The notes beneath the pieces were generated by a model. The model was not told where the DNA came from. It made no database searches and was given only the letters and a program-made list of their open reading frames with translations. 61,340 bases of DNA. Source: an uncultured Bacteroidota bacterium (GTDB lineage Bacteria; Bacteroidota; Bacteroidia; Bacteroidales; F082). Below are positions 27,355-38,400 of the stretch, piece after piece; position 1 is the stretch's first letter; each line of letters opens with the position of its first letter. The stretch covers positions 1 through 61,340 of the forward strand of contig CAJBPB010000259.1 of the NCBI GenBank assembly GCA_903957365.1, read 5' to 3'. A program made the translations under genes and the position numbers.

Positions 27355-30300
27355 TTACAGATAAATCTTAATGGAATTATCTTTTTTATACAGCATTCTA
27401 AGAAAATAATGTAATGGAAATATCGCGCCACCTTGCCTGTATTTGTTATCCTCGTACGAATACTTGATTGATTTACCATTGATGGTAATGTGTTTGGGAC
27501 TGTGACTTTCTTTTTGTACAACATATTTGAATGTTACAGCGTGACCCATAAAATCTAAAGAGGCTGATAATCCGTCCATTGACGAAGGAATTACCGGATC
27601 TAAGATTATTTTTCCAAACTCGGTCCGTATGCCAAGTAAGCGCGAAACAATCAATGTCAGGTAGATTCCTGGTCCGCTCGAATACACACGCCATCCGCCT
27701 CTGAGGGTAATTTCCCCGGTTTTTATATCATCGTAATGTTCATCCGCATCATAACGGTTTTTAAATGCGACATCCGAACTGCTGTAATAACAATTTGATT
27801 GTCTGATGTCTCCACAGCGAACAATATCTCTGTAAGCTACTGGATTTGCCTGCCGCAACGCTTTAATAAATGCATCAGCCTTACCAAGGATTGCCTGTGA
27901 TTCAGCAAAGCGGATGTGTTCATGTATATACATTAAACCAATTTCACGTCCAAAGAAAGTGCTGCTTTCGGCACGCTGAAAAATTGTCTGAATGCCACCT
28001 TTGTATTTAAGGGGACGGTTCATTAATCGCGCTCCATCGGGTCCGGTGAGGTGTTTTGCAATAATATCCTGATGAAACAAGGCCTGTTCTTTGGTGAAAA
28101 TACCACTGATAATACCACGATCCATTGGAAGCAGACTATACTGAATATTGGTTTTTGTATCATTGGGATGCAGCAATACACTGATGCTGTTGTCTTTTTC
28201 GACAAGGCCATAGCCGGCAACTACGCTGTCTTTAATCAGATAATTATTGAAATCAGTTTTAATCTGTTCGCAGATGGTTTTCATTTCTTTGGCTTTCCAA
28301 CTGTTTCCGATCATTTCATAAACAAGTTGGTATTGTTGGAAAGCCTGATAATTCATTTCAACAGTCCAGCTTGAAATCAAACGTTGCGCCAACTCTTTGT
28401 TAACAGGCTGTAATGAATCATTCCAGTCGCCACCACCGAAAGGAACCAGTGATGTGCCCTGGATAAATGAATCTACGATCATTTTGATAAGTCTGTCAAC
28501 ATGCTCATGCAAAGGTGTTTCTTCGATATGGATACTGTCATTTTCTTGAAAATAGGGCAGAATCTCATTCAGAATTTCATGATCACCTGTTATTTTGATG
28601 TAATTGCTCAGTGCGATGATGCACCAATAATAAATATCACCATGTGAATCGCCGGCCCTGATCGCTTTGTAACTGTCGAACATCCACCATTGCGGCCATC
28701 CACCATCCGAATTCTGATTTGAAAAGATGGTAAGCAACGTTTGTTTCGCTTCCTCAAATTTCTCCATGCACAAGAGAAAATCAAGTGGACCTTGCGAAAC
28801 ATCGCGGGTTCCCCAGGCGGCGCCACCAAATTGTTCCAATCCATGCGGTGTTAAAAAATGGGTGATGGCGTTCATCCCATACCAGGGAAGGATTTCCCCT
28901 ATGGCAGTTGCATCTTCCTGCTCGGATTTCAATGATAGATTTAAACTCAGGTCATTCCAGATAGCTTGTGCATTGCGGCATTCCAGTTTAAACTGATTAT
29001 CCGTATTCTTTATCTTATCATTTTCAGCTTTGGCACAAACTTCACCTATAAAACTCATGCTAAATTCTATAGTTTCTTTTACATCGAGAACGAAAAATGA
29101 ATCATTTTGGCTGGTACGATTATGAAAGAGTCCTTCATTTCCTGAAGTCACAAAGTCAGTATTGCTATTTATCAGGATGCTGAATTGTGCTTCAGGGAAT
29201 TTCTCAGCTATCATGCTGTCAGGTTTAGGAACTGCAATATAAACTCCGTTTCTGTCACCGGATTTCACTGACCATCCGTTTCCTTCATCAAAATGATGTG
29301 ACACAATTATCCTGACATTCTGACCACTCAACACCTTGAAATCCATGTTCACCCTTGGGGCAGTTTTGGAAGTCCATGTGCGAACCTGAAAGCAATACTC
29401 TTTGTGTTTATAAATCCAGCGACAGTGGTTTAATCCTATTTCAAATGCAGATGGAACGCCCAGTAAATATTGACAACCATCCAGTTCGACAAAGATTCGT
29501 TGCCCTGTTTCGGGCGTATGATTAAACTGGCTTGAGCAAATTGACAGGAAAACATTGAAGTTGGTGTTCCCTTGTGTAAGATGTGAATTGAAAACGCCAT
29601 ATGCCCAGGATGTTGAAGAAACAATGTTTTCATCGGCCTCATAACCTGATTTTGCCTGCATTATATGCCCATGTGGACGATCAGTTAGTGTCTCTTTTGC
29701 CCGTAACATCACATGGTTACTTTTGCCTGTGAAGAATGACAATAATTTGCCATCCTCTCGTTCACAATGGCGTTTTTCGTGTTCAAAATAACCATCAATT
29801 TCTTCGTCATTCAAATCATCTGCCGGTAAAAATGCAGAAGTATTGAATAAATTCTTTTCAGGAATCAAAAATTCATTTGAATCTGGCCAGATAATCTGGC
29901 TATCAAATTCGAGCATGAGATTGGGCAATAATTTCAGATCGTCAGCCGAAGTGGCTTTGGGATGATCAGCCAAATATGAAGCCACAAATACGCTGATATG
30001 TGTTTCTCCATGGGTCAGACTAAAGGGTTTTTCCTGGATTGCGACCATCGATGATTCTCCCGAATACTCACCTCCCAGCTTTTCGGCAAGTAGTCCTTCA
30101 GGAATGCTTGTTTCTCTGAAAGTTTTACCAAGAAACTGCATTCCATCTGTACTTGCTGAAGATGCTGTATTTTCGCAAGCCATTATCAACCAGGGATTTC
30201 CAACCGATTCTCTCGTGTTCTGTCTGCAACAAACCACCGAACCATATTGGGTGTCTTCGAGTATAAGTCGTTCAAGATATTGACTGACATAGTATTCGTT

Positions 30301-30696
30301 GATCAGACTTTCTGTTATTGGTTTCATGCCAACATCCTGAAGCTGGATAACATCAAGTTCGCAGGTGACTCCTGTGTTATTGGTGATTTCAACCTGCCAT
30401 CGCCAACTCAGGCTTTTCTCCGAAAGTTGAAGTTTACATATATAATCAATTCCATCCCAGCTTCCTTTGGTAAAAAACGATTCTCCCTTTGTAGTAAAAC
30501 TACTATTACTCTCTGGTCCGATCAATGCTTTGTATGTCATTTGATCTGTTCTTTTTCTTAAAAACAGGTTCGATCCTGATTTCGAAAACAGTGATGCCAA
30601 CTTGAGACTTATACGGATAGGATTAACTTCGATGCTTTTGACCGATCCGTTTTCCAGAAAATCAAAAGAAAGACCTGATGTATTTTTAATATTCAT
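27355..30696 (-). CDS. GH94 phosphorylase, probable 1,2-beta-oligoglucan phosphorylase (SOGP)
   Basis: This 1113-residue protein has no signal peptide, so it is cytoplasmic. A long N-terminal beta-sandwich part (~1-540) precedes an (alpha/alpha)6 domain containing the GH94 hallmarks: EILPWYGMNAITHFLTPHGLEQFGG (in part), AWGTRDVSQGPLDFLL, GGWPQWWMFD, SHGDIYYW and FGGGDWNDSLQP with the conserved Asp pair near 757-760. C-terminal RGGWRVYSSGPGIYL is also typical. The length of ~1100 residues fits 1,2-beta-oligoglucan phosphorylases such as Listeria innocua Lin1839, and exceeds cellobiose phosphorylases (~800). The enzyme would use phosphate to release glucose 1-phosphate from sophoro-oligosaccharides. 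It ends the minus-strand block. Specificity rests on length, architecture and the GH144-type neighbours. Confidence 0.87.
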   Translation of the reverse strand: MNIKNTSGLSFDFLENGSVKSIEVNPIRISLKLASLFSKSGSNLFLRKRTDQMTYKALIGPESNSSFTTKGESFFTKGSWDGIDYICKLQLSEKSLSWRWQVEITNNTGVTCELDVIQLQDVGMKPITESLINEYYVSQYLERLILEDTQYGSVVCCRQNTRESVGNPWLIMACENTASSASTDGMQFLGKTFRETSIPEGLLAEKLGGEYSGESSMVAIQEKPFSLTHGETHISVFVASYLADHPKATSADDLKLLPNLMLEFDSQIIWPDSNEFLIPEKNLFNTSAFLPADDLNDEEIDGYFEHEKRHCEREDGKLLSFFTGKSNHVMLRAKETLTDRPHGHIMQAKSGYEADENIVSSTSWAYGVFNSHLTQGNTNFNVFLSICSSQFNHTPETGQRIFVELDGCQYLLGVPSAFEIGLNHCRWIYKHKEYCFQVRTWTSKTAPRVNMDFKVLSGQNVRIIVSHHFDEGNGWSVKSGDRNGVYIAVPKPDSMIAEKFPEAQFSILINSNTDFVTSGNEGLFHNRTSQNDSFFVLDVKETIEFSMSFIGEVCAKAENDKIKNTDNQFKLECRNAQAIWNDLSLNLSLKSEQEDATAIGEILPWYGMNAITHFLTPHGLEQFGGAAWGTRDVSQGPLDFLLCMEKFEEAKQTLLTIFSNQNSDGGWPQWWMFDSYKAIRAGDSHGDIYYWCIIALSNYIKITGDHEILNEILPYFQENDSIHIEETPLHEHVDRLIKMIVDSFIQGTSLVPFGGGDWNDSLQPVNKELAQRLISSWTVEMNYQAFQQYQLVYEMIGNSWKAKEMKTICEQIKTDFNNYLIKDSVVAGYGLVEKDNSISVLLHPNDTKTNIQYSLLPMDRGIISGIFTKEQALFHQDIIAKHLTGPDGARLMNRPLKYKGGIQTIFQRAESSTFFGREIGLMYIHEHIRFAESQAILGKADAFIKALRQANPVAYRDIVRCGDIRQSNCYYSSSDVAFKNRYDADEHYDDIKTGEITLRGGWRVYSSGPGIYLTLIVSRLLGIRTEFGKIILDPVIPSSMDGLSASLDFMGHAVTFKYVVQKESHSPKHITINGKSIKYSYEDNKYRQGGAIFPLHYFLRMLYKKDNSIKIYL

Positions 30697-30884
30697 TTTT
30701 TTTCATGTTTTTGTTCTGTTTTCGTATTTCCAGAACTGGATTATTAAGTGGCCAGCGACCCTTGAACAAACATCATTTTAATTTTAAATTATGCGATTAG
30801 CACATGATCAATTATTTGGTACATGTTTGCGACTTTTTATTTCAATTATTTTGCCATTGGCATCTATATTAAAATGGATGAAAT

Positions 30885-33317
30885 TCAAACTGTTGACAGT
30901 GTAATTTTCATTTCCTGTTTATGATTGTGATGATAATTGACGACTAAACGATTGTTAACCCATTCCATTTCAATATTTCCTTCTGAAATTGTCACCATAT
31001 TTATTTTCCTGACAATGGCTCCTTCAAAAACCATTTCGCCAGCCAGATCACGATCACCATAAACGGTTATTTCAAGATGGTTATTCTTAATATGTATGCC
31101 AAGAATATCGGAGGTGCTGTGAAGTATCTTGATTCCTGAGGTAATTTCCTTGCATACCGGACTTAAGATGGCATAAAGCGGTGGCCACAATAGTTTATCC
31201 TTAGCATAAGGAATCGTAATGGTTTCGCTAGTTTCAGGATGGGTGTAGCTTACCTTGCCAGCTTGTTCTTCGTTGTAAAAGTTACCGGCAAAAAGAAGTG
31301 CGGTATTGTTTTTTGTGAATCGCTCTCTGACATTAAGATGGAAATTATCGGTACCTGCCTGTCTTAGTTTTGCATCAGTTTGTTGCAGAAGTGCTTCATA
31401 AACTGGTTTATGTCCTTCTGTATCGAATCCAATCCAGGTTCCCAGAAAAATCAAAGATCCTTTACCAAGTGTCTTTTTGAAACCGCAGCTGCTGCCGTTT
31501 ATTGTCCGGGCAATCGTTTCAGCACCTTTGAGTGATTCTTCACTGAAGATAATCAATGGATTGGCACATTTAATGTCTTTCAGGTTGTAAACATCAATAA
31601 GTGGTGAATCGATAATCTCCTTACCTGAAGGTGAAATCGACAATGCATCTCGAATGATGGTACACGGTTTCTGCGTCATCTCGCGGTCAGGCAGATAAGG
31701 GAACATAACAACATTACCGCCGGCTTTGGTATAATCAATAATTTTTTGCTGGTCTTTCGCATTCATTTCATCGGTGCTGAATGCCCAGACTTGTTTATAT
31801 CTGTCAGATTCTAAATATGTTACTTTGCTGAGGTCAACTATATCATAATCAATATTCATGAGTTGCAACACTTTCAGCAAGCCATCAAAATAGGCAGGTC
31901 TGCGGATGCCTGATGGCGTAAACTCAAGTTCACATTCCTTACCAACCGGCCTTTCCAATTCCGTGGCATAATATGGCGGATAAAAGAGTACAGCTATTTC
32001 AGCTTTGTGTTTTGCCTCAACAATAATGTTTTCTGAGGTTTTCACAATTTGATTCATGCGTTTAACCAATGGGAAAGCGCTGGTGCGTTCAGCTTCAGGG
32101 GTCAACGGATTAAACCAGTAGAATGTTTCACCGGAATAGCCCTTGCGGCCTGGGTTTCTTCCTTGTGAGAACATATAATAATTCCAACCGGTCAGGCCAT
32201 TGGCAACGCTTGCTTTGTAAAAAAGTTCTAACTCACGAGGATTTGTCACTACATGGTATTCGCGTGATCCGCACTGAAACTCTGCAGCGAACATGGGTTT
32301 ATTGCCTTGCATCGCAAAGGTAATGTCGTTGATAATTCTGTCGTCGTGCATGTTACGGTAAGAGAGAAATTCAGGAATATGGTCAACTCCAAAAATAATC
32401 TCACTTTTATCACCAAAAAGGTCTTCGTACATGGTGATATTCACCGGAAACTCATAACCACTTCCATAAATCCAGCCTGGAAGATTATGATATAATGGAA
32501 GGGATACTCCTCTTTCTCTCACTAATTTAGTGAGCAATCGAAGATAATCACCATAATACGTCCGCCAGAAACAATGCCATTCGTAATCACGGCCACGATC
32601 ACCCTTAGATATATAAGGAAGTTTACAATCGGGTGGAAGTATAACATCCTTAAAAACAGTGTAGTTAGTTCCCCAAAGTGAATTCAAATCACTGATATTT
32701 GTAAATTTTGTTGTTAAATATGAAATGAAACGATTCTTAACATCATGGCCGTAATCACCTTGTTTTGCAAGCCATGAGAATACACCAATTTCATTGCATA
32801 TCTGCATCATGATTATTGGTCCGCCATTGGATAATTGCCGCTTACTGATGATTGGCATGATCTGATCGTACCACAGCGTGACTTTTTCGATGAATTTTTT
32901 GTGAAAAAGATTGACCCCATCGCTCGGAACAATATCACCCTGACTGTTACGCATCTTTACATCAGCGCCGAATTGTTCCATAAACCAATCAGGCAAGCCC
33001 GCTCCCCGAAATTCTGCTAAAATAAACGGACCGGGTTTAACGATGCAAAACAAACCATGTGCCTGACAGCGGTCAATCCAGCCGATCAGGTCTCTTTGCG
33101 GATCAGTTGCGCCGGTAAAATCAAAAACGGATTCCTCCGGTTCGTGCCAAGCCCAGGGAATATAGGTGCTCACCGTTGTCAGACCAGCTTCTTTGGCTGC
33201 TTCCAGATGTAAATCCCAAAGGTCACGCTTGATTCTGAAGTAATGAATCTCACCTGAATTGAGAAACACTTTTTTACCATCGAGATAAAAATTATCTTCT
33301 TTTATGTTAAATGTCAT
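30885..33317 (-). CDS. Cytoplasmic GH35-family protein, candidate beta-1,2-glucosyltransferase
   Basis: This 810-residue protein lacks a signal peptide. The N-terminal TIM barrel is GH35-like: GEIHYFRIKRDLWDLHLEAA, VSTYIPWAWHEPEE, CIVKPGPFILAEFRGAGLPDWF, the acid/base region MQICNEIGVF (Glu176) and the nucleophile region MFAAEFQCGS (Glu346). A further domain at ~450-650 looks like a beta-galactosidase trimerisation-type fold (AVLFYPPYYATELERP, VWAFSTDEMNAKDQQ, GGNVVMFPYLPDRE). Most GH35 enzymes are beta-galactosidases, but a GH35 protein from an endo-beta-1,2-glucanase gene cluster of Ignavibacterium album (IALB_1185) was reported to be a beta-1,2-glucosyltransferase. The same context here makes that activity a reasonable prediction. 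It lies between the transporter gene and the GH94 gene. Confidence 0.83.
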   Translation of the reverse strand: MTFNIKEDNFYLDGKKVFLNSGEIHYFRIKRDLWDLHLEAAKEAGLTTVSTYIPWAWHEPEESVFDFTGATDPQRDLIGWIDRCQAHGLFCIVKPGPFILAEFRGAGLPDWFMEQFGADVKMRNSQGDIVPSDGVNLFHKKFIEKVTLWYDQIMPIISKRQLSNGGPIIMMQICNEIGVFSWLAKQGDYGHDVKNRFISYLTTKFTNISDLNSLWGTNYTVFKDVILPPDCKLPYISKGDRGRDYEWHCFWRTYYGDYLRLLTKLVRERGVSLPLYHNLPGWIYGSGYEFPVNITMYEDLFGDKSEIIFGVDHIPEFLSYRNMHDDRIINDITFAMQGNKPMFAAEFQCGSREYHVVTNPRELELFYKASVANGLTGWNYYMFSQGRNPGRKGYSGETFYWFNPLTPEAERTSAFPLVKRMNQIVKTSENIIVEAKHKAEIAVLFYPPYYATELERPVGKECELEFTPSGIRRPAYFDGLLKVLQLMNIDYDIVDLSKVTYLESDRYKQVWAFSTDEMNAKDQQKIIDYTKAGGNVVMFPYLPDREMTQKPCTIIRDALSISPSGKEIIDSPLIDVYNLKDIKCANPLIIFSEESLKGAETIARTINGSSCGFKKTLGKGSLIFLGTWIGFDTEGHKPVYEALLQQTDAKLRQAGTDNFHLNVRERFTKNNTALLFAGNFYNEEQAGKVSYTHPETSETITIPYAKDKLLWPPLYAILSPVCKEITSGIKILHSTSDILGIHIKNNHLEITVYGDRDLAGEMVFEGAIVRKINMVTISEGNIEMEWVNNRLVVNYHHNHKQEMKITLSTV

Positions 33318-33365
33318 TTACGTTTTTGTTTCAATTTTAAAAAAGTTAATTTAATATTTTGTTTG

Positions 33366-35426
33366 CTATTTCGGCAATTCTGCATTTCTTTGATTGATGA
33401 GTTCCTTTATTTCGCGCGATCTTTTTTCGGTAAGCGTATAACGCAAAAGGAAAAAGATGGAGAAGATACTCAGCAACAAAGGCAAACCGATTTCAACAAT
33501 ACGCATCATTAGCAAAGTGTATGGCGTTTGACGTGTAAGTGGAACGATGCTTTTTTCGATGGTTTCGAGTTCTTTTTCAAGCGTTTCAGTCGAAGCACTA
33601 ACGTTCAAACTTTCAATCTTTCTATTTACTCCCGAAATATTGTCCATAATCTGCTGATAATGCGCCTGACTATTTTCTGTTTTCGAAGATTTGGATTCCA
33701 GATGCGATTTTAGCTCAAATGACTGGATTTTGGCCTTTTCGAGTTTTGTTTGGAGTAAAAGCGGAATTGCCTGCCGGATTATTGAATCTAAAGCAGCTGG
33801 CTGAACCTGTTTTTCAGCAAGATTTATCTTCACCTGAAGCATTTCTATCCGGGCAATTGTGCTTTCTACACCAGCTTTGGCATCCATCAGAACTTTTTGC
33901 CGGTCGGCATGATAGCCTGAAAGATTTTTGCTTTCATCAACCGTGCTCCTGGCAGATTCCTTTTCGAGATATATAAGGTAATCCTTAGATTCCTTCAATA
34001 CTTCGTCACTCTTTGTAAGTGTATTGGTAATCCACAGCGTATTTGCATCCTGCAGGCCATGATATCCATCCCAGTATTTTGCTTCAGCACGCATCTCCCT
34101 GACACTGCCCTGAATTTTATCAACCTTCGTAACCTGACTTTCATCAAACATAGTTAACACAATCAAGGCTCCTCCGACAAAACTTGCCAGGGCATTTCCC
34201 ATTTTGATGAACCACCAGAATATTGCATAAAAACTTCCTGCGGAACGGTTTCCTGTTTTTAACTCGTCTTCATCACAGATATCACCTACCATAGATGAAC
34301 CCAAAGTGAAGAAAAAGAGCATGCCGATTGAAAGCAGTATAGTTGGAATAATGATCAGATATGGATATAAAGGATTGTAGCAGAATATCTTGGAAATTTG
34401 TGCCAGACACATTAGCAGAATCGCAATTGTGAGTGTGTTTCGTTTGCCCAGTTTTGGACTGATCCAGTTTAATGGAAAAACTGCCAGCAAACCTGTTACA
34501 CCCCAAATGGTACCATTGATGGCTAAAAGCGCAGCTCCAGCCACTTTATCTCCCTGAAAAACATAAAAAATGGGAATATAAGACCCGAGCAACTGAACAA
34601 AGTTGAAGCCCATCGCCAAGGTGAAAACCGTGAGCGTCAGCATGATAAAATTTTTATTACTCAAAGTTCGTTTCATATCCTGCCAAAAAGGAGTTTTTTT
34701 CTGTTTGGCAACTTGTACAAATCCGGGCTCACGTAATTTATAGGTCCACCAGAAAGAAAGCGGGATGATGATGGCAGCGATGAGTATAGATACATATCGC
34801 ATCCCATCAGCCTCATTTCCTCCGGGGCCCTTGAATATTTCCATACTTGCCAAAACCAATAACCAGGGTGTGCTCATGGCAAACAGATTTCCTATGAAAC
34901 TTTTGGCACTGAAAAGCCGTGTTCGTTCGTGGTAATCAGAAGTCATTTCCATACCGAGTGCTCCATGAGGAATCTCAAAAATGTTTACCGCGGTAAAAAA
35001 CAACAACAATGTAATCAGGATATAGGAAAGCTGAAACCATTGGTAACCAGCTTCTGAAGGGAACCAGGTTCTCACCAAATCACCCTTTGGAATCCACCAC
35101 ATCACAACAAATGTTACTGCAACCAGAATTCCACCGATAAGCAAAAATGGTCGACGCCTGCCCCAACGGGTTCGGGTGTTATCAGAGAAATGCCCAATAA
35201 AGGGGTCGGAAAGTGCATCCCATAACCTTGGTACAATCATGATGGCTCCCAGCCAGAAAGCACTCAGTCCCAGACTGATATTACCCATCAGTCCGATTAG
35301 AATACCTGTGATATTGAAGAGTGCAATGTTAATAATGCCACCTGCGCCATAAGCGGCTAATTGCGAAAAGTGAATACGATCTTCTGGTTTTGTTTTGTTA
35401 TCAGCAACTACTTCCTGTTCTTTCAT
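33366..35426 (-). CDS. GPH/MFS sugar transporter with large coiled-coil insertion before the last membrane helix
   Basis: This 686-residue protein carries glycoside-pentoside-hexuronide symporter motifs: PRLWDALSDPFIGHFSDNTRTRWGR at ~66-90 (in part), FEIPHGALGMEMTSDYHERTRL, and DICDEDELKTGNRSAGSFYA near 382-401. About eleven helices precede residue 428. A hydrophilic, strongly helical stretch of about 205 residues (~428-632), rich in Lys/Glu/Gln heptad-like patterns, then separates the last helix (~638-662). Family members are normally ~450-500 residues, so the insertion is exceptional and should face the periplasm if the ends are cytosolic. The gene sits between secreted depolymerases and cytoplasmic GH35 and GH94 enzymes, so it probably imports sophorose or longer sophoro-oligosaccharides. 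Confidence 0.88.
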   Translation of the reverse strand: MKEQEVVADNKTKPEDRIHFSQLAAYGAGGIINIALFNITGILIGLMGNISLGLSAFWLGAIMIVPRLWDALSDPFIGHFSDNTRTRWGRRRPFLLIGGILVAVTFVVMWWIPKGDLVRTWFPSEAGYQWFQLSYILITLLLFFTAVNIFEIPHGALGMEMTSDYHERTRLFSAKSFIGNLFAMSTPWLLVLASMEIFKGPGGNEADGMRYVSILIAAIIIPLSFWWTYKLREPGFVQVAKQKKTPFWQDMKRTLSNKNFIMLTLTVFTLAMGFNFVQLLGSYIPIFYVFQGDKVAGAALLAINGTIWGVTGLLAVFPLNWISPKLGKRNTLTIAILLMCLAQISKIFCYNPLYPYLIIIPTILLSIGMLFFFTLGSSMVGDICDEDELKTGNRSAGSFYAIFWWFIKMGNALASFVGGALIVLTMFDESQVTKVDKIQGSVREMRAEAKYWDGYHGLQDANTLWITNTLTKSDEVLKESKDYLIYLEKESARSTVDESKNLSGYHADRQKVLMDAKAGVESTIARIEMLQVKINLAEKQVQPAALDSIIRQAIPLLLQTKLEKAKIQSFELKSHLESKSSKTENSQAHYQQIMDNISGVNRKIESLNVSASTETLEKELETIEKSIVPLTRQTPYTLLMMRIVEIGLPLLLSIFSIFFLLRYTLTEKRSREIKELINQRNAELPK

Positions 35427-35465
35427 ATTCGTGTTGTTTGGTAAATGGTTTTTTTAACACTAGAT

Positions 35466-38400
35466 TTAATAAAATATCAATACTTCTGCAGGAATGATAG
35501 GCACATCAATTTCCTTTTGATTGAATGTTTTGCTTTCCAATCCGTTAATGGTCACTTTGGTTGGCATCTTCGATCCGTTGAAGTTTTTTATTTTGATACC
35601 ATTTGCGGGGAGTTTGACATCTCCGGTGATAGTAAACTGATAATTATCTTTTCCCTTTTTGATCGAATATGATATTTCACCGTAATAGGTTGGCAGGTTT
35701 TTTACTGACATTCCTTCCGGCGCATCAATCCAATCCTGATAAAGTGCCGCGGCCAGCACCAGTGATTGATCATACTCGTTTTCGTAAACAAACATAGATC
35801 GTATCGCATTGATAAAGTCACTGCCAACCCAGGTATGTGGCATGTCGCCGATATATTTGGGTGTGCGGTAATCTTTCCAAACGACTTCTGCCCAATGGTT
35901 CCACCCCTGAGGCCGCTGATCATTCAGGAAGAAATCAATCAGTTCATGTGCTCTTTCGGGTTGATCTAAAATGATAAACGAACCTATCAGACGATTTTCA
36001 TAAGGGGTATAATTGATCCAGTCAAGTTTACCATCGCGTCTGTTCCTGAAAAAATCATAATACTTATCAAACGTATTGTAAACCTGTGGCTTAGGTAAAT
36101 TTTTCAACTCATTGCATGGAGTTAATGCAATAGTGGTTGAGGTGGCGTCAAAATCGCCGAGTTCGGCACAACCGGGCAGATAGTCTATTTCTTTATATTT
36201 CATCGCCAGTTGAATAGAGTTGTAGAGATTTTCCTTAAAAGTATCGCGGATCTTTTTTATTCTTTCATACGATTCGGTTTCTCCCAATATTTTTTGAATC
36301 TCTGCAGCATCTTTTAAACCTTTCATGGTAAAGTAATTATCCCAGTATGAGTGCATTGGCTTTGCAGAGTAGCCTTCATGACTGATTGATTCCGGTACCA
36401 GTCCATATTGGGCACGAATACTATCGTTGCCGTATTTATAATGGTCTGTCGTTCGCTGTGCAATCAAATATTCTAGATAGGCCACCGATTGTAAGACGTA
36501 TTCGTTTTTTGACCGGAGAAATGCGGTATCCTGAGTGAAGTTAAAATATTCACGGATCAGATAAATCAATTCTCCGTGGCTGTCGTTTTCAGGCACGGGA
36601 TCAGGTCCTCTTGAATCAACAACGCAGGGCACTTTGCCATTTTCGTATTGATAGCCAGCATACCAATCAATAAAATCCTTTACCTCTTTTACAATTCCTG
36701 ATTTCAATAAAGCTGAAGAAGTTAAGGCGCCATCACGTATCCAGCTTCTCTCGTAGGAACGTGAACCAGGCTGAATACCAACTTTGTCACGATTTACCAG
36801 AATATAGGCAAGATTTGATTTATAAGTATTTACAATCCTGTCGGCCGAGGCTGGAAGATTAAACTGAATATGCCCTACTTTAGATTTCCAGAATTCTACA
36901 GATTTTTGCGATTCCTGGGCGACAAATTGAGGATTCAATTTTTCAGGAACCTCTTTTCCGTAAAAAGGAACAACAACGATAAATAAATCCGATTCTCTTG
37001 GTTTCAGATGAAAGGAATATTTCATTACTCCGTTTGCTAATCCACCCTGATCCAGAACAGAATGACTTTCAGGAATCTGTCCTTTTCTTAAAAGATCAAC
37101 TAAATTCCCTTCGTCGAAACATGATGCTCCAAATGAATCATATTTTTTCTGAGGCAGAATTATTTTCTCATCAACTGCAATGGTTCCTTCTGCTTTTTCA
37201 GAAATGCTGTTTATTTTTCCAACACCACCGGCCAGATTAAGGAACTGGTAAATTGGATTAACCTGATAGGGTCGGACTAACAAATACAAATCAAAATCTA
37301 TCGTTTTGTCTGATAGGTTTTCAAATGCATAACTGATTTCGATCATCGAATTTTTGTTGGCTTCGCCACTGGCTGTAATCCAGGTTCTAAAAAGTAAATT
37401 ATTACAATCCCAGGTAACAACAGGCTTAAATTCAAATTCACTTTTGTCATCGCTAATGCCCATCGATTGGGATGTATTGACATTACTCCAGTTGAAAAAC
37501 GAATTGCCGCTTTTAATCATCGGTTCGATAGAAAACCGGGCCTTTTCCACTTCAACCATGCCTTCTTCATTGATCATGGCTTCTTTCACGTCATTGTTTA
37601 CACCAGTGATGGTCCAATAGGATGCTTCTTCAAGAAAGTATCTTGGATAATTTCCTTTTGCTGAGTTTTTCGCAACGTAAATCAAGAAATCATTCAGGTT
37701 CAATGAGTTTTTTACTTCCAGAAATTGTATCTCAGCGATGCCAAATGCATTTTCTGACTTGCCTTTCAGTAGGTTAATCTTCAAATACTTAGCTTCCACT
37801 TCAGCCAGTCTGATAAAACTAATATCGCTTTGGTTGGATTGAACTTCATACATCTTCTCCCAGTTCTTTCCATCATTCGATAATAGTATTTCGAATTGTT
37901 GTGCATAACAGTCTGGTAGCCAATTTATTTGCAAGCCGCCAAATTCTCTTCGTGCATTGAAATCAATTATTAGATTTTGATTATCAATACTTTGACTTTT
38001 CCAAAACGTTTCTTTCGATTGATCAAGAATTTGATCGGATGAAAACATTTTGACAGATGAAGATGCGGTAATGGATGGTGCAGGATAGGTATTTGTCTCA
38101 GGTTGAAGTGGTTCAAAGCGGAGGTCATCGATCCAGATGGTGCCTTTGCCACCCACAAACGAAGCGATGGTGAATTCAATTCGATCGACCCGTTTCATCT
38201 GCTGGTCGTTGGTTGGTCCCCAGGCAAACTGAATGTGTCGTTTCTTAATCCTGATTTTCTGCCATTCGCCCGGAAAAGTATAGTTACGATTACTCACCCA
38301 CCAGACGTTGTTTCCGGTACTGTCGATAAACTTTATTTCAAAATTATTGGCCGGGGATTCGGCTTTTACATAGAATGAAAATTCATAATTTTCAGGCAGG

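Noticed and set aside
27355-30696. Cyclic beta-1,2-glucan synthase fragment instead of a phosphorylase
   Set aside because: Such synthases are about 2800 residues with a glycosyltransferase part and membrane helices; this protein is soluble, complete and of SOGP length.
30885-33317. Annotation as beta-galactosidase
   Set aside because: The fold is GH35 but the locus has no other galactan gene; the beta-1,2-glucan context makes glucosyl transfer more likely, although not proven.
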